Positions 54,748 to 63,535 of a stretch of 64,000 nt of DNA are shown piece after piece. A program made the position numbers and the translations under genes. Each line of letters opens with the position of its first letter. Positions within the stretch are counted from its first letter, which is position 1. This DNA is from Gimesia aquarii (GTDB taxonomy: Bacteria > Planctomycetota > Planctomycetia > Planctomycetales > Planctomycetaceae), in NCBI RefSeq assembly GCF_007748175.1, contig NZ_CP037422.1, forward strand, positions 5,844,334 to 5,908,333, read 5' to 3'. The notes below the pieces were generated by a model. It had not been told where the DNA came from, searched no databases, and saw only the letters and a list, made by a program, of their open reading frames with translations.

Positions 54748-56889
54748 TTAACGCCTTCGACCAATCCAAGTCGCCAGCATACTTTCCGATATGAGGCAAC
54801 CCAGCAATAGAACTGCCAGATAACGCCATAATTCTGTGCCATCAGTAGAAAGATCCATCTCTTTCCCCTGATAACGGATCAGCTTTAAGGGCATTCGTCC
54901 TAAAAACTGTTGTAATGCCTGCTCATTTAATTTCTTTTGAAGCGAATCTTCTACATTGGCGTTGATAGCAAATTTCTGTGACTGTTCACCAAGTTGTGGC
55001 GTCTGCCATGTCGCTTCAGCTACTCCTGAAAATCGAATAGCGGGAGAGCTTAACATCGTTTTTGTTTCATCGATGTTTCCAAATGTAATTTCGAGTGAAC
55101 TTGCCTCTCTGTCTAGCCAATTTAAGTCCCCTGATTGAGGTACTGTGACCGTTTCCAATTCGTAATTAATAGGCTCCCCAGCAATCAGGTTTTCACCACG
55201 CTGAATATCCGCGGCAATCTGTTGTGCTGCCACACGCATAGCCAAAACAAAGCTGGCTTCCGCTGGCCAATCGCTCCAGCTTTTGTCAGCTGTGATCGTC
55301 CAGAAGATAACACGGCCTTCACCAAAGCGTTTTTCAAGCACAGCTGGAGATTGTTGCGCATCGTTCCAGCGCGCCAGAACCCGCACTTGTTGCTGGTCTG
55401 TACCTGGGTCGAGAGAAACATCAGCAAAACGACGCGGACGTACTCTGCTCAAAAGTTCTGGTGTCAAACTTTTTAAGGTTTCAATTGGTGAATCGGCAAT
55501 CGGTTCGATGACCAGTCCCTGTGTTTGTAAATCTCGTATTTTATCAATTTGAGCTGGCAACAGTCCTCTGCCGCCTTTGAAGAGCCGTTCGTTGTAAAGC
55601 TCCAGATCGAGTTGATCACCGGCAAAGATCATCAACCCTGTACCTAGTGAAACCAGCTCTTCCAATTCCTGCACGCGTTCTTTCGACAATTGATCGACAT
55701 TTGCCAGTACGATCAAGTCTGGTGCAGTCATCAGCTGTGACTTCCAATTCGAACTTTCTGCTTGAGTCACTTGCCAATTTGAATTCCCTGCAGAAAGAGC
55801 CAATGCCAGAAAATCGGTCTCACCTTCAAATGGATTCAGTCCGGGTTCGCCATCGACTAGCACAACATCAACCATTTGGCGCACATTGATAATTTTTCGT
55901 TGCGTGTTGTCCTCCAGTAACTTATCGGCGGGAATGCTAAGAGTCACGACATGCTGTCCAGCCTGATCAAAACGTACGCTGACAGGGACATTGACTGTTT
56001 TATCAGCAGGGATTTCCGGTAATGTTACGGGAGTGACATTACCATCCACGGTTAAAAGCGCCTGACCTGACTTGAGTGGTTCTTCACCCGCATTTTGGAT
56101 CACCGCCGTTAATTTGAATTCTTGATCTACCAGTGCAATACGACTTTCTGATTCCAAAGAGTGTAATACTCGATTTCCAGCAGGTTCTTCTCCAATATCA
56201 ATAAATCTTACGGTGACTTGCTCCTGCGACCAGCGATCAAATAAGTCGCGTACTTCCAAAGTCCAGCCAGCGGCCCATAAATCTGAGATGACAATGACTT
56301 CTTTGACAGGAAACGTGGATTCCTGCAATTGACGATCAATATCTTCCAATGTTGAGATCCACTGGCTGCCCATCTGGCAATTTGATAGCTCGTTGATCCG
56401 TGAGATCACTTTGTTACTCTCGTTTTCTTCCAAGTGTGCCATGCGAACCAGGGGTTGGCTTGGATTTGACGCCAGGACGACGGAAACAGAGTCCTGTGGA
56501 CCTAATTGATTCAACACTTGCCGTGCTGCGTTTTTTGCTCGCTCAAAGGCAGATTGATCACTATTTTGATAAGACATACTGAGTGAATCATCAATCACAA
56601 TCACACGACTGGCACGACCTTCTACTGATAAGAAGCCAGCTAAATTCGTTCCTGAACTGATCGGACGAGCGACAGCCAAAAACAGCGCGAGCACAGCTAA
56701 CGTCCGGAGAGCCAACAAGAGCCATTGTTCGATTCGCAATCGACGTTTATTTGTCTTTAATGTCAGCTTCAGATATTCCATCGGCGCCCAATCCACGCGA
56801 ATAAACCGTCGCCGGTTTAACAGGTGAATAATGATGGGAGCAGTTGCTAAAACCGTTCCCGCCAATAATAAAGGGGCCAGAAAATGCAT
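54748..56889 (-). CDS. BatA-type VWA membrane protein
   Basis: 713 residues. The N-terminus is the BatA pattern: FLAPLLLAGTVLATAPIIIHLLNRRRF, then EQWLLLALRTLAVLALFLAVARP. VWA domain: VIVIDDSLSMSYQN (MIDAS DxSxS), KEVIVISDLWAAGW. The remainder holds beta-sandwich and GATase-like parts (VDVVLVDGEPGLNPFEGE, LVSLGTGLMIFAGDQ). A final helix at the C-terminus (YLAVLLLGCLISESMLATWIG). Together with MoxR and DUF58 it forms the classical Bat-like set. It ends 16 bases before the TTG of the second VWA gene. Confidence 0.88.
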   Translation of the reverse strand: MHFLAPLLLAGTVLATAPIIIHLLNRRRFIRVDWAPMEYLKLTLKTNKRRLRIEQWLLLALRTLAVLALFLAVARPISSGTNLAGFLSVEGRASRVIVIDDSLSMSYQNSDQSAFERAKNAARQVLNQLGPQDSVSVVLASNPSQPLVRMAHLEENESNKVISRINELSNCQMGSQWISTLEDIDRQLQESTFPVKEVIVISDLWAAGWTLEVRDLFDRWSQEQVTVRFIDIGEEPAGNRVLHSLESESRIALVDQEFKLTAVIQNAGEEPLKSGQALLTVDGNVTPVTLPEIPADKTVNVPVSVRFDQAGQHVVTLSIPADKLLEDNTQRKIINVRQMVDVVLVDGEPGLNPFEGETDFLALALSAGNSNWQVTQAESSNWKSQLMTAPDLIVLANVDQLSKERVQELEELVSLGTGLMIFAGDQLDLELYNERLFKGGRGLLPAQIDKIRDLQTQGLVIEPIADSPIETLKSLTPELLSRVRPRRFADVSLDPGTDQQQVRVLARWNDAQQSPAVLEKRFGEGRVIFWTITADKSWSDWPAEASFVLAMRVAAQQIAADIQRGENLIAGEPINYELETVTVPQSGDLNWLDREASSLEITFGNIDETKTMLSSPAIRFSGVAEATWQTPQLGEQSQKFAINANVEDSLQKKLNEQALQQFLGRMPLKLIRYQGKEMDLSTDGTELWRYLAVLLLGCLISESMLATWIGRRR

Positions 56890-56918
56890 GAATTGATTTC
56901 AATCTTTCTTTCAGGATA

Positions 56919-57920
56919 CTAAAGTGTTTTCGTTTCCGGGGCAGGGGATTGTTCTGAATTACTTTCGCTTTGTGATTCCGTACGTATTGAACTCCCAAGT
57001 GATGACATTCTCCCACGATGTGTTTTTGACGGTGCATACTGACGGTTGTGTAAATAGTTACTAAGCACAGCCCCCAGATTCTCATCTGTCAAAACCTGCA
57101 AGTAATCAATTCCACAATATTGACAACGTTGTCGTGATTCCTGAATGAATTGCTCCATAGCAGCCTGATATGCCTTATGAAACGCCCAGGGTTCCGCAAA
57201 AATTTCTTCTTCGCCTTCAATATCTCGAAAAATCACAGAGTCTTTGAAAGGCATTTCTAATTCATCCCGGTGTAGAATGTGTACGACAATCACTTCATGC
57301 CCTGCATATTGAAGCTTGCCTAAAGATTCGTAAAATGGGTCTAAAGGAGTCAAAAGGTCAGAGAGGACAATCACCACACCCCGCCGATGGATCTGGTCGG
57401 CGACCTGCGAGACAGCGGGGCCAATATCAGTTTCTCCTGCCAATTGGACTCGCTGTAATACTTCAATAAATTTTGCAAGATGTGAGGGGGTTCCTCCCGT
57501 TCGTAAATCTTCCTGAACCTGATCATTCAAAATCGCCAACCCAACAGCATCCCTCTGTTTTAATAAGACTGCTGAAAGTGAAACAGCAAGCGTGGCGGCA
57601 CAATCGTATTTTGAAAAGGCAGGTGCACCATAAGCCATCGATTTTGAAGAATCGATAATAAAGACTGCACGCAAATTCGATTCTTCTTCAAAGCGTTTAA
57701 TATAGAATCGATCAGATCTTGCATATGCTTTCCAATCCAGATTTTTCAAATCATCGCCAGGGGTATAGCTTCGATAATCGGCAAATTCAGGGGAAAGACC
57801 ATGCAGAGGACTCCGATGGAGACCAGCGATCGTACCTTCGACCGGTTGTCGTGTCTTAAAACCAATTCCAGCGATTCGGCCGACGATTTCAGGATTTAAG
57901 TATTCTTTCAAACTGTCCAT
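56919..57920 (-). CDS. DUF58 protein
   Basis: 333 residues from ATG 57920, supported by GGAAAGG just upstream; it overlaps the MoxR gene by 32 bases, so the two are coupled. DUF58 hallmarks: FADYRSYTPGDDLKNLDWKAYARSDRFYIKRFEEES, then a VWA-like segment VFIIDSSKSMAYG and IVLSDLLTPLDPFYESL. The C-terminal tail (about 40 residues) is Ser/Gln-rich and low in order. DUF58 proteins act with MoxR ATPases; the molecular role is not known in detail. Next gene is BatA-like after 29 bases. Confidence 0.9.
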   Translation of the reverse strand: MDSLKEYLNPEIVGRIAGIGFKTRQPVEGTIAGLHRSPLHGLSPEFADYRSYTPGDDLKNLDWKAYARSDRFYIKRFEEESNLRAVFIIDSSKSMAYGAPAFSKYDCAATLAVSLSAVLLKQRDAVGLAILNDQVQEDLRTGGTPSHLAKFIEVLQRVQLAGETDIGPAVSQVADQIHRRGVVIVLSDLLTPLDPFYESLGKLQYAGHEVIVVHILHRDELEMPFKDSVIFRDIEGEEEIFAEPWAFHKAYQAAMEQFIQESRQRCQYCGIDYLQVLTDENLGAVLSNYLHNRQYAPSKTHRGRMSSLGSSIRTESQSESNSEQSPAPETKTL

Positions 57921-58941
57921 CCTTTCCTGCCTCGCTGTGATGTAACGGTGTTTCCTCAATCAATTTTTCGATTACCGTATCTGCTGTTTGGCCTTCTGAT
58001 TCCGCGTTATAAGATAACACGATTCTGTGCCGTAAAACGGATTTTGATACCGCCTGTAAATCTTCGACGGAAACTTCAGGCCGTCCGTACAAGGCGGCTC
58101 GCGCTTTGGCAGCTAAAATTAAAGACTGACCACCACGAGGGCCTGCGCCCCAAAGAACCCAACGATTAATAAACTCGGGAGCATCTTCACTATCACAACG
58201 CGTTGCCCGGATCAGGTCCATTGTGTAATCCACTAGAAAATCACTGATAGGCACACGTCGGATCAAATGCTGCAGTTCCAGTACTTCTTCACCTGTTAAA
58301 GTTGCTTCGGGCTCTACTAAATCGTCTCCAGTTACTGTTTTGTAGATTAAACGTTCTTCGTCACGCGTAGGATATTCAACAATGATTTTCATCAGAAAAC
58401 GGTCTAATTGTGCTTCGGGTAGAGGATAAGTACCTTCTTGCTCAATCGGGTTTTGTGTTGCCAATACAAAAAATGGACGAGGAAGTTGATAATGCTTTGT
58501 CCCCGCCGAAATATTTTTTTCCTGCATTCCCTGTAGCAAAGCAGCCTGAGTCTTGGGAGGTGTCCGATTGATTTCATCTGCTAATAAAAGGTTTGTAAAA
58601 ATCGGACCTTCAATAAATTTGAATTCACGGCTACCAGTTTCCCGGTCTTCATAAATCACATCCGTTCCGGTGATATCAGCTGGCATCAGGTCAGGAGTAA
58701 ACTGAATACGCCCAAACTCCAGTGAAAGACTTTTAGCCAATGTCGAAACCAGCAATGTTTTTGCCAGTCCTGGTACTCCTTCCAGAATACAATGGCCACC
58801 AGCTAAAATACTGACTAATAGTTGTTCAACCACATCGTCCTGACCTATGACAACGGTCCGGATCTGCTCGCGAATTCGTTCCTGGGCAACTTTGAGCTTT
58901 TCCAAAGCTACCATATCTGGTGCTGTTTTGATTTCTGACAA
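57889..58941 (-). CDS. MoxR-family AAA+ ATPase
   Basis: 350 residues. Walker A GVPGLAKTLLV, Walker B LLLADEINRTPPKTQAALLQGMQE, sensor 1 FVLATQNPIEQEGTYPLPEAQLDRF and the GPRGGQSLILAAKARA motif at the lid. This is the MoxR/RavA-type ATPase that acts on VWA partners as a chaperone or metal/cofactor-assembly factor. The start is TTG at 58941, backed by GGGGAG 7 bases upstream. Centre of the long minus-strand cluster. Confidence 0.93.
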   Translation of the reverse strand: MSEIKTAPDMVALEKLKVAQERIREQIRTVVIGQDDVVEQLLVSILAGGHCILEGVPGLAKTLLVSTLAKSLSLEFGRIQFTPDLMPADITGTDVIYEDRETGSREFKFIEGPIFTNLLLADEINRTPPKTQAALLQGMQEKNISAGTKHYQLPRPFFVLATQNPIEQEGTYPLPEAQLDRFLMKIIVEYPTRDEERLIYKTVTGDDLVEPEATLTGEEVLELQHLIRRVPISDFLVDYTMDLIRATRCDSEDAPEFINRWVLWGAGPRGGQSLILAAKARAALYGRPEVSVEDLQAVSKSVLRHRIVLSYNAESEGQTADTVIEKLIEETPLHHSEAGKDGQFERILKS

Positions 58942-58994
58942 AATTCACTCCCCGTTCTACCAGTCTTACAGGACCGGTTCCTATCGATAGAAAA

Positions 58995-60038
58995 TCAACG
59001 TTGATAAATCGGTAAATATTTGTAGGGTAGTTGCATAACGATTAAGGCCACACTGGTCCCGAAAATTGGCCCGACTCCATCTCCATTCCAGCTTCCGTTT
59101 GATACTTGCGACTTAACCAGACTGTCCCGCTGACCCGGAAAATAGGCATTCCAGTATTCATCACCTGCCTGATAAAACGCTTGAGCGGCGTAAAGGTTCA
59201 AATAAAAATAATGACCGGACTGAAAACCATTTTTTCGATTCTTGAATTGCCCATAGACATATTCCATACATTCTTCAGCTAAAGGAGATTCATACTCGCC
59301 AGCAGAATAGAGGCAGGTGATTGCGGCCGCCGAAATCGGTAATCGCGTATCGTTTCCGGAATGATAGGAATAACGAATCCCTCCTTCCGGTGTTTGACAA
59401 AGTTCCAGATACCGGACGGCATTTTGAATCGTTCCTTTGGGTACTGTGAATCCCGCATTGTGGGCTGCCCGGAGCCCCTGCATTTGTGTCACGGTAACAC
59501 TTCCTTCATCACCCCCTCCGGGTGTATAGATCCAACCCCCTAAATGACTTTGACCTGAGGATGTTAACTGGATTCCGTCTTTCACGACTTTGGCAATTCG
59601 TGCACGAACTTTAGCATCCGTCTCCATGCCAAACACACTGGAAAGAAATAACAGTGAAAAACCATGCCCATACATGGGACGACCATTTTCTGAACCAGCG
59701 GCTATTAAACCACTGTCCTGAGCTTGACTTAAAACGTATTCTGTCGCTTTTCGTACTTGATCCGCATAAGGGCCACGGCTTGTCGTATTTCCATTAGCCA
59801 AAAAAGCAATGCCTGCCAATGAGGTCATCGAAACTGGATATGTACTGCCATCTTGAGTGGTTTGGAAACTTCCTCCTGCAGTTTGCTGCTTGGCTAAATA
59901 GTCCAAACCACGTTTAATCGATTTCACAGCAGCAGGTGTTATATGACGAGGTAAAAGTTCTTCGGCTTTTAATAAAGCAGGAACACAAAGAAAAAGCATA
60001 CATAGGAAATGGATTGCTGCTTGCTGAATCAGTCGCAT
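58995..60038 (-). CDS. Secreted prenyltransferase/squalene-oxidase-type repeat protein
   Basis: 347 residues with a signal peptide (FLCMLFLCVPALLKAEE). Repeated alpha-helical turns of the squalene-cyclase/prenyltransferase repeat: GLDYLAKQQTAGGSFQTT, SLAGIAFLANG, GHGFSLLFLSSVFG, LGGWIYTPGGGDEGSVTVTQMQGL, YLELCQTPEGGIRYSY and VSNGSWNGDG. No cyclase acid motif (DxDD) is visible, so it is probably a structural alpha/alpha-barrel protein and not an enzyme. It lies 53 bases upstream of moxR on the same strand. Confidence 0.83.
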   Translation of the reverse strand: MRLIQQAAIHFLCMLFLCVPALLKAEELLPRHITPAAVKSIKRGLDYLAKQQTAGGSFQTTQDGSTYPVSMTSLAGIAFLANGNTTSRGPYADQVRKATEYVLSQAQDSGLIAAGSENGRPMYGHGFSLLFLSSVFGMETDAKVRARIAKVVKDGIQLTSSGQSHLGGWIYTPGGGDEGSVTVTQMQGLRAAHNAGFTVPKGTIQNAVRYLELCQTPEGGIRYSYHSGNDTRLPISAAAITCLYSAGEYESPLAEECMEYVYGQFKNRKNGFQSGHYFYLNLYAAQAFYQAGDEYWNAYFPGQRDSLVKSQVSNGSWNGDGVGPIFGTSVALIVMQLPYKYLPIYQR

Positions 60039-60100
60039 TTGACGCCTCGATTCCTATTTTCACTGTTAGCTTAAAGGAAGATCCGATTACTGCCAATTAA

Positions 60101-60955
60101 TTATTCAATTGAAAAAGTCACACGCACTGCTACTGAAATTGGGATGCTTTTTAAAAGCGAAGAGGGCTGTTCATCATTTTTTCCGGTGTTTGCAGTCATG
60201 GAACTACGACTATAACCAGGGTAATAAACTACAGATGAACTTTTCGGAACGCCGCCATCTCCATTAATCGAAACGACTTTTCCTAATTTGACCCCCGTCA
60301 GTTTGGCAAGTTTTTCTGCTTGCGTTTTGGCATCTTGAACCGCTTTCTGATAGGCTTCTTCTTTCAACTTTCCTACATTCGTGACTTTGAAAGTCGCCAT
60401 CGTATTTCTGGCTTTGGATGGATTATACTGTCCAGGTATAGTCGGCGTTGTATCGTTTCCGATAATCACCCCTGCATCCTTACCTGAATCGATAATCTTG
60501 ACAATCGTTTCCAACAGTTCTTGCGAGCTTAATTTATCAATTCCCGTTAAACGAATTTTTATCATTTCCGAAACGGAAAGTTGTTGAGACTGTGTATTAT
60601 TCACAGCCATTCCACGCATCATTGCCTGCATCTGACTTGCATTTAAAGAAGAATAGAGAGACATTCCTTCTTCAACAATTTCGAGCCCTGGAATATTTAA
60701 ATTTTTGAAAGCAGTCTCTGCTCTACGACGATTTCCATGATATTTTGTTACCGCATCGCCTGCTAATTGACCTTGCCCAATGACCATTCCAGTTAGCTCC
60801 ACAACGGAAGGTTTCGCCTCAATACTGCCCATGCCGACAACGGTAATACCGTTTGCTTCGTCTGCAGAGACTGTAAGCACATCTGCACCACAGCATAAGA
60901 ACAAAACCAGATTGAGAGCTGTAAAACGTTGATTCAAGATGGACATGCCGCTCAT
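60101..60955 (-). CDS. SIMPL (DUF541) secreted protein
   Basis: 284 residues from ATG 60955, 6 bases after GGAA; upstream ATG codons at 60967 are possible and the open frame extends to 61078, which would overlap the preceding gene. Signal peptide ALNLVLFLCCGADVLTVSA. The pattern VVGMGSIEAKPSVVELTGMVIG, RRRAETAFKNL and EEAYQKAVQDAKTQAEKLAKLTGVKLGKVVSI is the SIMPL family. Members are periplasmic or outer-membrane; function unclear. Between a PQQ propeller and the repeat protein in the long cluster. Confidence 0.86.
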   Translation of the reverse strand: MSGMSILNQRFTALNLVLFLCCGADVLTVSADEANGITVVGMGSIEAKPSVVELTGMVIGQGQLAGDAVTKYHGNRRRAETAFKNLNIPGLEIVEEGMSLYSSLNASQMQAMMRGMAVNNTQSQQLSVSEMIKIRLTGIDKLSSQELLETIVKIIDSGKDAGVIIGNDTTPTIPGQYNPSKARNTMATFKVTNVGKLKEEAYQKAVQDAKTQAEKLAKLTGVKLGKVVSINGDGGVPKSSSVVYYPGYSRSSMTANTGKNDEQPSSLLKSIPISVAVRVTFSIE

Positions 60956-60992
60956 ATTAATTTCCATTAGTGAGTTTATATCAAATTGTAGA

Positions 60993-63164
60993 TCAAGGAA
61001 CTGACTTTTCAGTGTCAGAATTATCAGGAGATAGTTTCGAGGCGACTGGGTATGCGGTGACTGACTGATTCGAAACACAAATCACTAAGTCATTACAAAA
61101 ATCAATGGCACCTCCAAGAGACGTCAAATCACTTCCTCGATAGATACGATTGATGTCTCCATTTGTCTTTGAAATTTCAAAAATTCCGCGACTTGTAAAT
61201 ACTAGCACTTCTTTTGGAGCAATGAGTGCGCTTAATCCACCCGCCGCAATCGGAAGTGAAACAGACCAGTTTAGCTGATGTGTTTTGCGGTCAATGGCTT
61301 CTAACTCTTTTGATAAAAGATAGACATTGTTTTGATCAATTCCCACAATCTGAGCTGAGACTTTGACAGGTCGCTTCCAAATTACTTTTTTTGCAACCAA
61401 GTCTAATGCAAATACTTCATTTGCTCCTGCTTCTTTGAAATAAACCAGCCCCTGATCGCGAATCATCTGACCGTTAGTGTGCAATTCTATTTCTTCTTTG
61501 ATAGCAGCATAATAATAGTTTTGATTCTGTTGACTCGCCTTATATGGATAGCGGAATACCCAATTCACAGTTTTACTGGGAATCGCAATCTCAAATAAGG
61601 CTCCATTGTTCGTCAGCACCAATAAGTTGTCACCCTTTTTTTGTAAAATTGGAACTGGCATCAGAGGCATCCCGCTAGACGAAGTACCTGCAACAACAGT
61701 TCCTAGAGGAATCGACCACTCTTTTTTACCAGTTTTTAAAGAAAGACTGTTTAAAGTAAGTAACTTGTTATTTTGGGTATGAGAAATAATATAAATATGG
61801 TCTCCGTCAACAAGTGGTTTCGAAATAAAACTTTCATTACCAATGTTCGAGGTCCATAATTCTTTACCGGTTTCTTTATGGTAGGCCATTAATCGATATC
61901 GCGCGCGATAGTGATTCATTTCTTTTTGAGGAATCATTGTAGCTAAAACATAGTCACTACTAACACTGATATGATATTGCTGTAAACAAGTCGATTGATG
62001 AAAACTATAATTATTGAAATGAGTTCCCAGGGTTTGAAACTTTGAATTTCGCCAAACCAGTTTTCCTGACTGAAGATCGACGCCAAAACAAACGCCATAA
62101 AAATTGAAGTAGGCTCGTTTTGAATCGACTGCCATGGGTGGAACAAAAGTGATATATGATTTCCTTCTGCCATAATAGTTCGACTGAGAATTCATGATGG
62201 CCTGCACAACACTCTTATCCAGAAAAGACAATTTCCATTTTGGTTTACTTTTTGTCTGCTGTAGATTCACAGATTGCTTTAATAAAGCAAAACTTGTGTC
62301 AGGCTGCTCAACTGAATTCCGAGATTTCACTGGCTTTTCAGTAATCAGCGACTGCAAGTAACTGACTGGATCTATCGATCTTCCTCCCATCATAATTTTT
62401 TTATCAGGGAACTGTTGTGCGATTAATTGTATGTTCGCATCTGCGAGTTCAAGTTGATGGCTTCGAATCAAAGCTAACGCTAATTTGACATTCAAATCAA
62501 TTTCAGGCAGATTGCTATCGGGATGGTGATCCAAAATTGACTTCCAATAGTGTGCCGCCAGAGCAAATTCTCCGCGTTCAAATGCATCATTTCCCAACAA
62601 CTCAGCAACATCATCTCCGACCGATGTCAAAAAGTATTGTGAATAGATGTTCTTAGCCTTGCTAATGACCTTGGGATCGAAAAATCCGCTTTCCGACGAT
62701 ATTTCCTCAAACTGCTTATTGGCCTTGCCATCAAAAAATAGACGAAAGGCTTCACGACCTTCTGCTGGTAATGATGTGATCGCCAACCAGATACGATGTT
62801 CTGCATCGACTAAAAAACCATCAGTGGTTGGTAGTAGAGGTGAAGTTGACTTTGTTTCGGCCAATTCTTTCAATGTGGACAATGCCTTTTCCCACATCTG
62901 ATGCCGTATATATCGCTCGTAATCATCAAGCAGATTCAGTTTCTTTTCATCCACTGAGATACTAAAGCCCGGCATCTTATGGGGAGAAGTGCCAACATCG
63001 CCTACAGTGATGGCTTCTGCTGCTGCTACTGGTTGTGCAAAAATAATTTGGGCGCAAAGTGGTTTCTCCATCGATAATGAAGCACAAAGTGCCACGCAGG
63101 TAAAAAGATGGGAGCAGACCGATTTTAGCTGAAAGAAATTAAAGTGCGCACTCATACGTAACAT
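60993..63164 (-). CDS. Large secreted protein with helical N-part and PQQ-like propeller
   Basis: 723 residues with a signal peptide (HLFTCVALCASLSMEKPLCAQ). Residues about 70-300 are helical with a TPR-like look (FERGEFALAAHYWKSILDHHPDSNLPEIDLNVKLALALIRSHQLELADANI). From about residue 320 a PQQ/quinoprotein-like propeller begins: FGVDLQSGKLVWRN, YHKETGKELWTSN, SLKTGKKEWSIPLG, ALDLVAKKVIWKRP and AIDRKTHQLNWSVSLP. The ATG at 63164 is preceded by AAGGATGG. First gene of the twelve-gene minus-strand run; promoter expected in the 370 bases upstream. Confidence 0.85.
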   Translation of the reverse strand: MLRMSAHFNFFQLKSVCSHLFTCVALCASLSMEKPLCAQIIFAQPVAAAEAITVGDVGTSPHKMPGFSISVDEKKLNLLDDYERYIRHQMWEKALSTLKELAETKSTSPLLPTTDGFLVDAEHRIWLAITSLPAEGREAFRLFFDGKANKQFEEISSESGFFDPKVISKAKNIYSQYFLTSVGDDVAELLGNDAFERGEFALAAHYWKSILDHHPDSNLPEIDLNVKLALALIRSHQLELADANIQLIAQQFPDKKIMMGGRSIDPVSYLQSLITEKPVKSRNSVEQPDTSFALLKQSVNLQQTKSKPKWKLSFLDKSVVQAIMNSQSNYYGRRKSYITFVPPMAVDSKRAYFNFYGVCFGVDLQSGKLVWRNSKFQTLGTHFNNYSFHQSTCLQQYHISVSSDYVLATMIPQKEMNHYRARYRLMAYHKETGKELWTSNIGNESFISKPLVDGDHIYIISHTQNNKLLTLNSLSLKTGKKEWSIPLGTVVAGTSSSGMPLMPVPILQKKGDNLLVLTNNGALFEIAIPSKTVNWVFRYPYKASQQNQNYYYAAIKEEIELHTNGQMIRDQGLVYFKEAGANEVFALDLVAKKVIWKRPVKVSAQIVGIDQNNVYLLSKELEAIDRKTHQLNWSVSLPIAAGGLSALIAPKEVLVFTSRGIFEISKTNGDINRIYRGSDLTSLGGAIDFCNDLVICVSNQSVTAYPVASKLSPDNSDTEKSVP

Positions 63165-63535
63165 TACCCATCCTTAGATCGAGAATGGCCTGTTTATTAG
63201 TTTAGAAATCAAGGTAATCGTGGCGCGATTTATAAGAACAATAACCAGGACGTTTGTGGGGGAGATGAGTTCCCGGTTTCTGTAAATTTTCTGTTTATTT
63301 AGAACAATATTCCATCTCGTACAATAAATTCTCCTGTTAGTTTTAACAAACGTATTGTACACCATTTGATAATCAAAATTTCAAGCACTATTTTGATGCT
63401 TTTCCAATTTTTAATAACTTTTATCAAAATAGAAAATTCGACCATTTTGAAATAACAAAGAACCACCAACTACAAAACAAGCCCACCAGTTATTCAAAAG
63501 GTGGGCTTGATTCGTTTCGTAATGAATATGAACTC
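63165..63535. other. Intergenic region before the twelve-gene cluster
   Basis: 370 bases, AT-rich between about 63340 and 63470, with a terminator hairpin at 63478-63509 for the gene to the right. It should contain the promoter of the cluster. No gene seen. Confidence 0.55.
63478..63509 (-). terminator. Rho-independent-type terminator of the DUF1501 gene
   Basis: CAAGCCCACC and GGTGGGCTTG form a perfect 10-base stem around a 12-base loop, 26 bases after the stop of the minus-strand DUF1501 gene. On the minus strand the stem is followed by TTTTG, so it fits intrinsic termination. Confidence 0.75.
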
